From NCBI GenBank assembly GCA_002361365.1, contig DEST01000089.1, positions 1 to 15,141 of the forward strand: 15,141 nt of DNA, in the 5' to 3' direction. Below are positions 13,019-15,141 of the stretch, one piece after another. A program made the position numbers and the translations under genes. Source of the DNA: Alphaproteobacteria bacterium UBA3307 (lineage in GTDB: Bacteria > Pseudomonadota > Alphaproteobacteria > RF32 > CAG-239). How positions within the stretch are numbered: the stretch's first letter is position 1; each line of letters opens with the position of its first letter. The notes under the pieces were generated by a model. It was not told where the DNA came from and did no database searches. It saw only the letters and a list, made by a program, of their open reading frames with translations.

Positions 13019-15141
13019 TTAAGCGCGTTTTGCGTTAATAAGTTGTATCACTCTGTTAAATATTTCATCAGTAGCGTAATCTTCAATCTTAACCGGCAAT
13101 TTACGCCTCCAATTAGGGTGTTTATCTCTATCTGTTCCCGGAAGATTTTGCAGCACTTCAACTCCAAAAATATCTTCAAGTTGAGCTAAATATACAGCGC
13201 TGTTTGCCTTAGCCACATAGCTCTCAACCGCCTCGATTATTCCATTGGGATACCCTTCGCCGTATAAACAATCCCCCTGCCGCGGTTTATCCTGCGGCCA
13301 AACACCGGCCCAATCAAGAGCACCAAGCAGACGCCGACGTTCATCTTCACGCCCTTTATACTGATTTTGCCGCTCTTGCTCATCAAGCATTTTAAGTTGA
13401 TACATTGTTTCAATATCATACCCGAACCATCTCATTTTAAGCGGCGCCATATCATGAGTTCCGACCGAGCAAAATGCGTATTGAGGAAAGTCTGACGGTG
13501 CCTTAAAATCACCAATCCCGTTCCAACGTTCAGCCCACAACACGCTTAGCGAATAAATGCCGCGCTCGTGAATTTTATCAATAAATCCGTCCGGCACATT
13601 GCCGATACTTTCTCCAACCACCATACATTTGTTGAGATAGCTTTCAAGTACCAAAATCCCGAGCATATCATCAAAATTGTAATAAACATATGTCCCTTCC
13701 TCTGCCTTATCAGGAATAATGTAAAGACGCATTAAGCTCATAACGTGGTCAATTCTGAGTGCACCAGCACCTTGCATTGCTGCACGCAGAATTTTGATAA
13801 ACGGCAGATATGCTGCATCTTTTAAATGATAAGGATTAAACGCGCCCAAGCACCACTTCTGTCCTGTCGGAAAAAACACATCAGGAGGCGCACCGGCTCC
13901 GCAGTCTTTGATAAACAAATCGTTACTGCTCCATAATTCGGCACTGTCTTTACACAACCCCACCGGTAAATCACGATATAATCCGATTTTCAGGTTGCAT
14001 TGTTTAATCGTTTGGTATACTTTTTGCAGTTGTTCTTGTGCAATATATTGCAAAAATTTAAAAAACATAATCTCTTTTTTGTGTATTTTTTTAAATTCCG
14101 TAACTGCTGCAGAATACGGATTTCGCAATTCCTTCGGCCAACTGTGCCAACCGCCGTATACTTTATCTTTTTGCGCCGAATAAAGTGCCTGAAAAGTAGC
14201 TAAATTATCTAAATCTGCACCGGATTTTTCACAATATTCAACAAAATTACGATATTCGCGTGTGCTTGTTTTGGTGGCAAATTTATCAAATATTTTTTGC
14301 AATGCCGTTATTTTTAAATTGTACACCGTTGTATAATCAATATTAGTGCTTTGCCGAGCCATTTTAAGAGTATTTGCATCAATATATTCCGGTTTATATC
14401 CGGTCACCTGTTCAACATCAATATAAATCGGATTTAAGAATAATCTACTGATAGAAGAATACGGACTGGCATTTTCCGGATAATCGTGAAACAGCACATT
14501 CAGCGGATTGACACCGATGACATCAGCGCCGACTTGAGCACACATACGTGCAAAATTTTGTAGGTCCGTAAAATCTCCAACTCCCCAATTGCCTGCGCTT
14601 TTTAATGCATATAATTGAATGGCAAATCCCCATAATTTACGCTGTTGCAAAACCTCAGGAACATAGCATTTATCCGGCGTAACTGCCAATATCGAATATG
14701 CAGTATTTTTTGATGATTGTAATTCTATTTCATAATATTGAGGTGTCATTTTTGACGTAATTTCAAATTGCAGACGTACATATTCTTTATGTCCGATTGT
14801 TCTTGTTTCTGCCATTTGTTGCGTATAGCTTACTTTGAGCGGTTTGCCGTTTTGCAAAACGCATAATTGCAGATTTTGCGCATCATTTGCTTTTACCACC
14901 GCGTCAAATACAATATATTCGCTCCGCACTACATAAATCGGCTCCAAAGTATATTGCCATCTCTTATTTTCTATTTTAGAAAGTAATTGTTCGCTGTTGT
15001 TGATATTTTTTAGTTCAAAACCCAAACAATTTACAATCTGCAACAAGATATTATCATCTACCACATAGCTTTTATGATTCTGTGCTGCATCTTCAAATGT
15101 TTTGACAATACCTATTTTTTCGAGTAATTTATCCCAACTGT
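13019..15141 (-). CDS. malQ: 4-alpha-glucanotransferase (amylomaltase), 5' end cut by right edge
   Basis: A GH77 enzyme that transfers maltooligosaccharide units between glucans in glycogen or maltodextrin use. The frame stays open from the GTG at 15064 through 25 more codons to the window edge (reading SWDKLLEKIGIV), so the real start lies outside the window and the GTG should not be taken as the start. Counting from 15064, GH77 motifs are: Asp439 in ALRIDHVM (nucleophile), Glu485 in VVGESIGNVP (acid/base) and Asp538 in GTHDMAPLK (transition-state stabiliser). KLWGFAIQLYALKS (143-156) and NWGVGDF also fit. At over 700 residues it is the long E. coli type with an N-terminal extension of about 140 residues, not the 500-residue Thermus type. 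Confidence 0.95.
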   Translation of the reverse strand, partial: SWDKLLEKIGIVKTFEDAAQNHKSYVVDDNILLQIVNCLGFELKNINNSEQLLSKIENKRWQYTLEPIYVVRSEYIVFDAVVKANDAQNLQLCVLQNGKPLKVSYTQQMAETRTIGHKEYVRLQFEITSKMTPQYYEIELQSSKNTAYSILAVTPDKCYVPEVLQQRKLWGFAIQLYALKSAGNWGVGDFTDLQNFARMCAQVGADVIGVNPLNVLFHDYPENASPYSSISRLFLNPIYIDVEQVTGYKPEYIDANTLKMARQSTNIDYTTVYNLKITALQKIFDKFATKTSTREYRNFVEYCEKSGADLDNLATFQALYSAQKDKVYGGWHSWPKELRNPYSAAVTEFKKIHKKEIMFFKFLQYIAQEQLQKVYQTIKQCNLKIGLYRDLPVGLCKDSAELWSSNDLFIKDCGAGAPPDVFFPTGQKWCLGAFNPYHLKDAAYLPFIKILRAAMQGAGALRIDHVMSLMRLYIIPDKAEEGTYVYYNFDDMLGILVLESYLNKCMVVGESIGNVPDGFIDKIHERGIYSLSVLWAERWNGIGDFKAPSDFPQYAFCSVGTHDMAPLKMRWFGYDIETMYQLKMLDEQERQNQYKGREDERRRLLGALDWAGVWPQDKPRQGDCLYGEGYPNGIIEAVESYVAKANSAVYLAQLEDIFGVEVLQNLPGTDRDKHPNWRRKLPVKIEDYATDEIFNRVIQLINAKRA

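Noticed and set aside
15062..15064. GTG at 15064 as the malQ start
   Set aside because: The frame is open for 25 more codons to the window edge and reads like the normal MalQ N terminus.

Overview
The window is a gene-dense, low-GC bacterial chromosome segment of 15 protein genes, two of them cut by the window edges. It has no RNA genes, CRISPR array, insertion sequence or phage module. Shine-Dalgarno sites are strong (AAGGAG type) and sigma70-like promoters are well formed. Signal peptides, a periplasmic sensor domain and a YafK-like L,D-transpeptidase point to a Gram-negative cell. The gene mix would fit an uncultured, possibly host-associated proteobacterium of the low-GC gut alphaproteobacterial kind, but that placement is a low-confidence guess because the window has no taxonomic marker.

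Layout: 1-1805 (minus strand) holds the 5' end of a secreted alpha/beta hydrolase, a MazG-like NTP pyrophosphohydrolase and an exported ankyrin/coiled-coil protein. Divergent from these, 2001-3952 is a flotillin-like gene overlapping a glutathione peroxidase gene by one base. A 15-bp hairpin ends that unit and the converging orphan gene at 4179-5228. The region 5435-7108 is an SpmA-SpmB fusion followed 3 nt later by D-aminoacyl-tRNA deacylase. A consensus promoter at 7265-7293 drives two unrecognised AT-rich genes (7317-8764), which converge on an AdhR/NmlR-like MerR regulator (8773-9210). The region 9283-11917 is a partner-switching pair: a STAS protein, then a membrane sensor with fused PP2C phosphatase and RsbW-like ATPase domains. 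The region 12002-12932 is a divergent pair, an unknown small protein and a YafK-like L,D-transpeptidase, whose promoters overlap. The right end is a 4-alpha-glucanotransferase (malQ) running off the edge.

The main inference about how genes work together is regulatory. The merR promoter carries a dyad centred in a 19-bp spacer. The promoter of the hydrolase at the left edge, 9 kb away, carries a related dyad in exactly the same register to its -35 box. This suggests that the MerR protein controls both itself and the hydrolase. Other themes are envelope and redox upkeep (flotillin plus peroxidase, L,D-transpeptidase), quality control of nucleotides and tRNA (MazG-like, Dtd), and a signalling switch whose output is not in the window.

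Several starts were moved from the longest open frame to sites with a ribosome binding site: flotillin 2001, merR 9210, phosphatase 11619, small protein 12343 and L,D-transpeptidase 12429.
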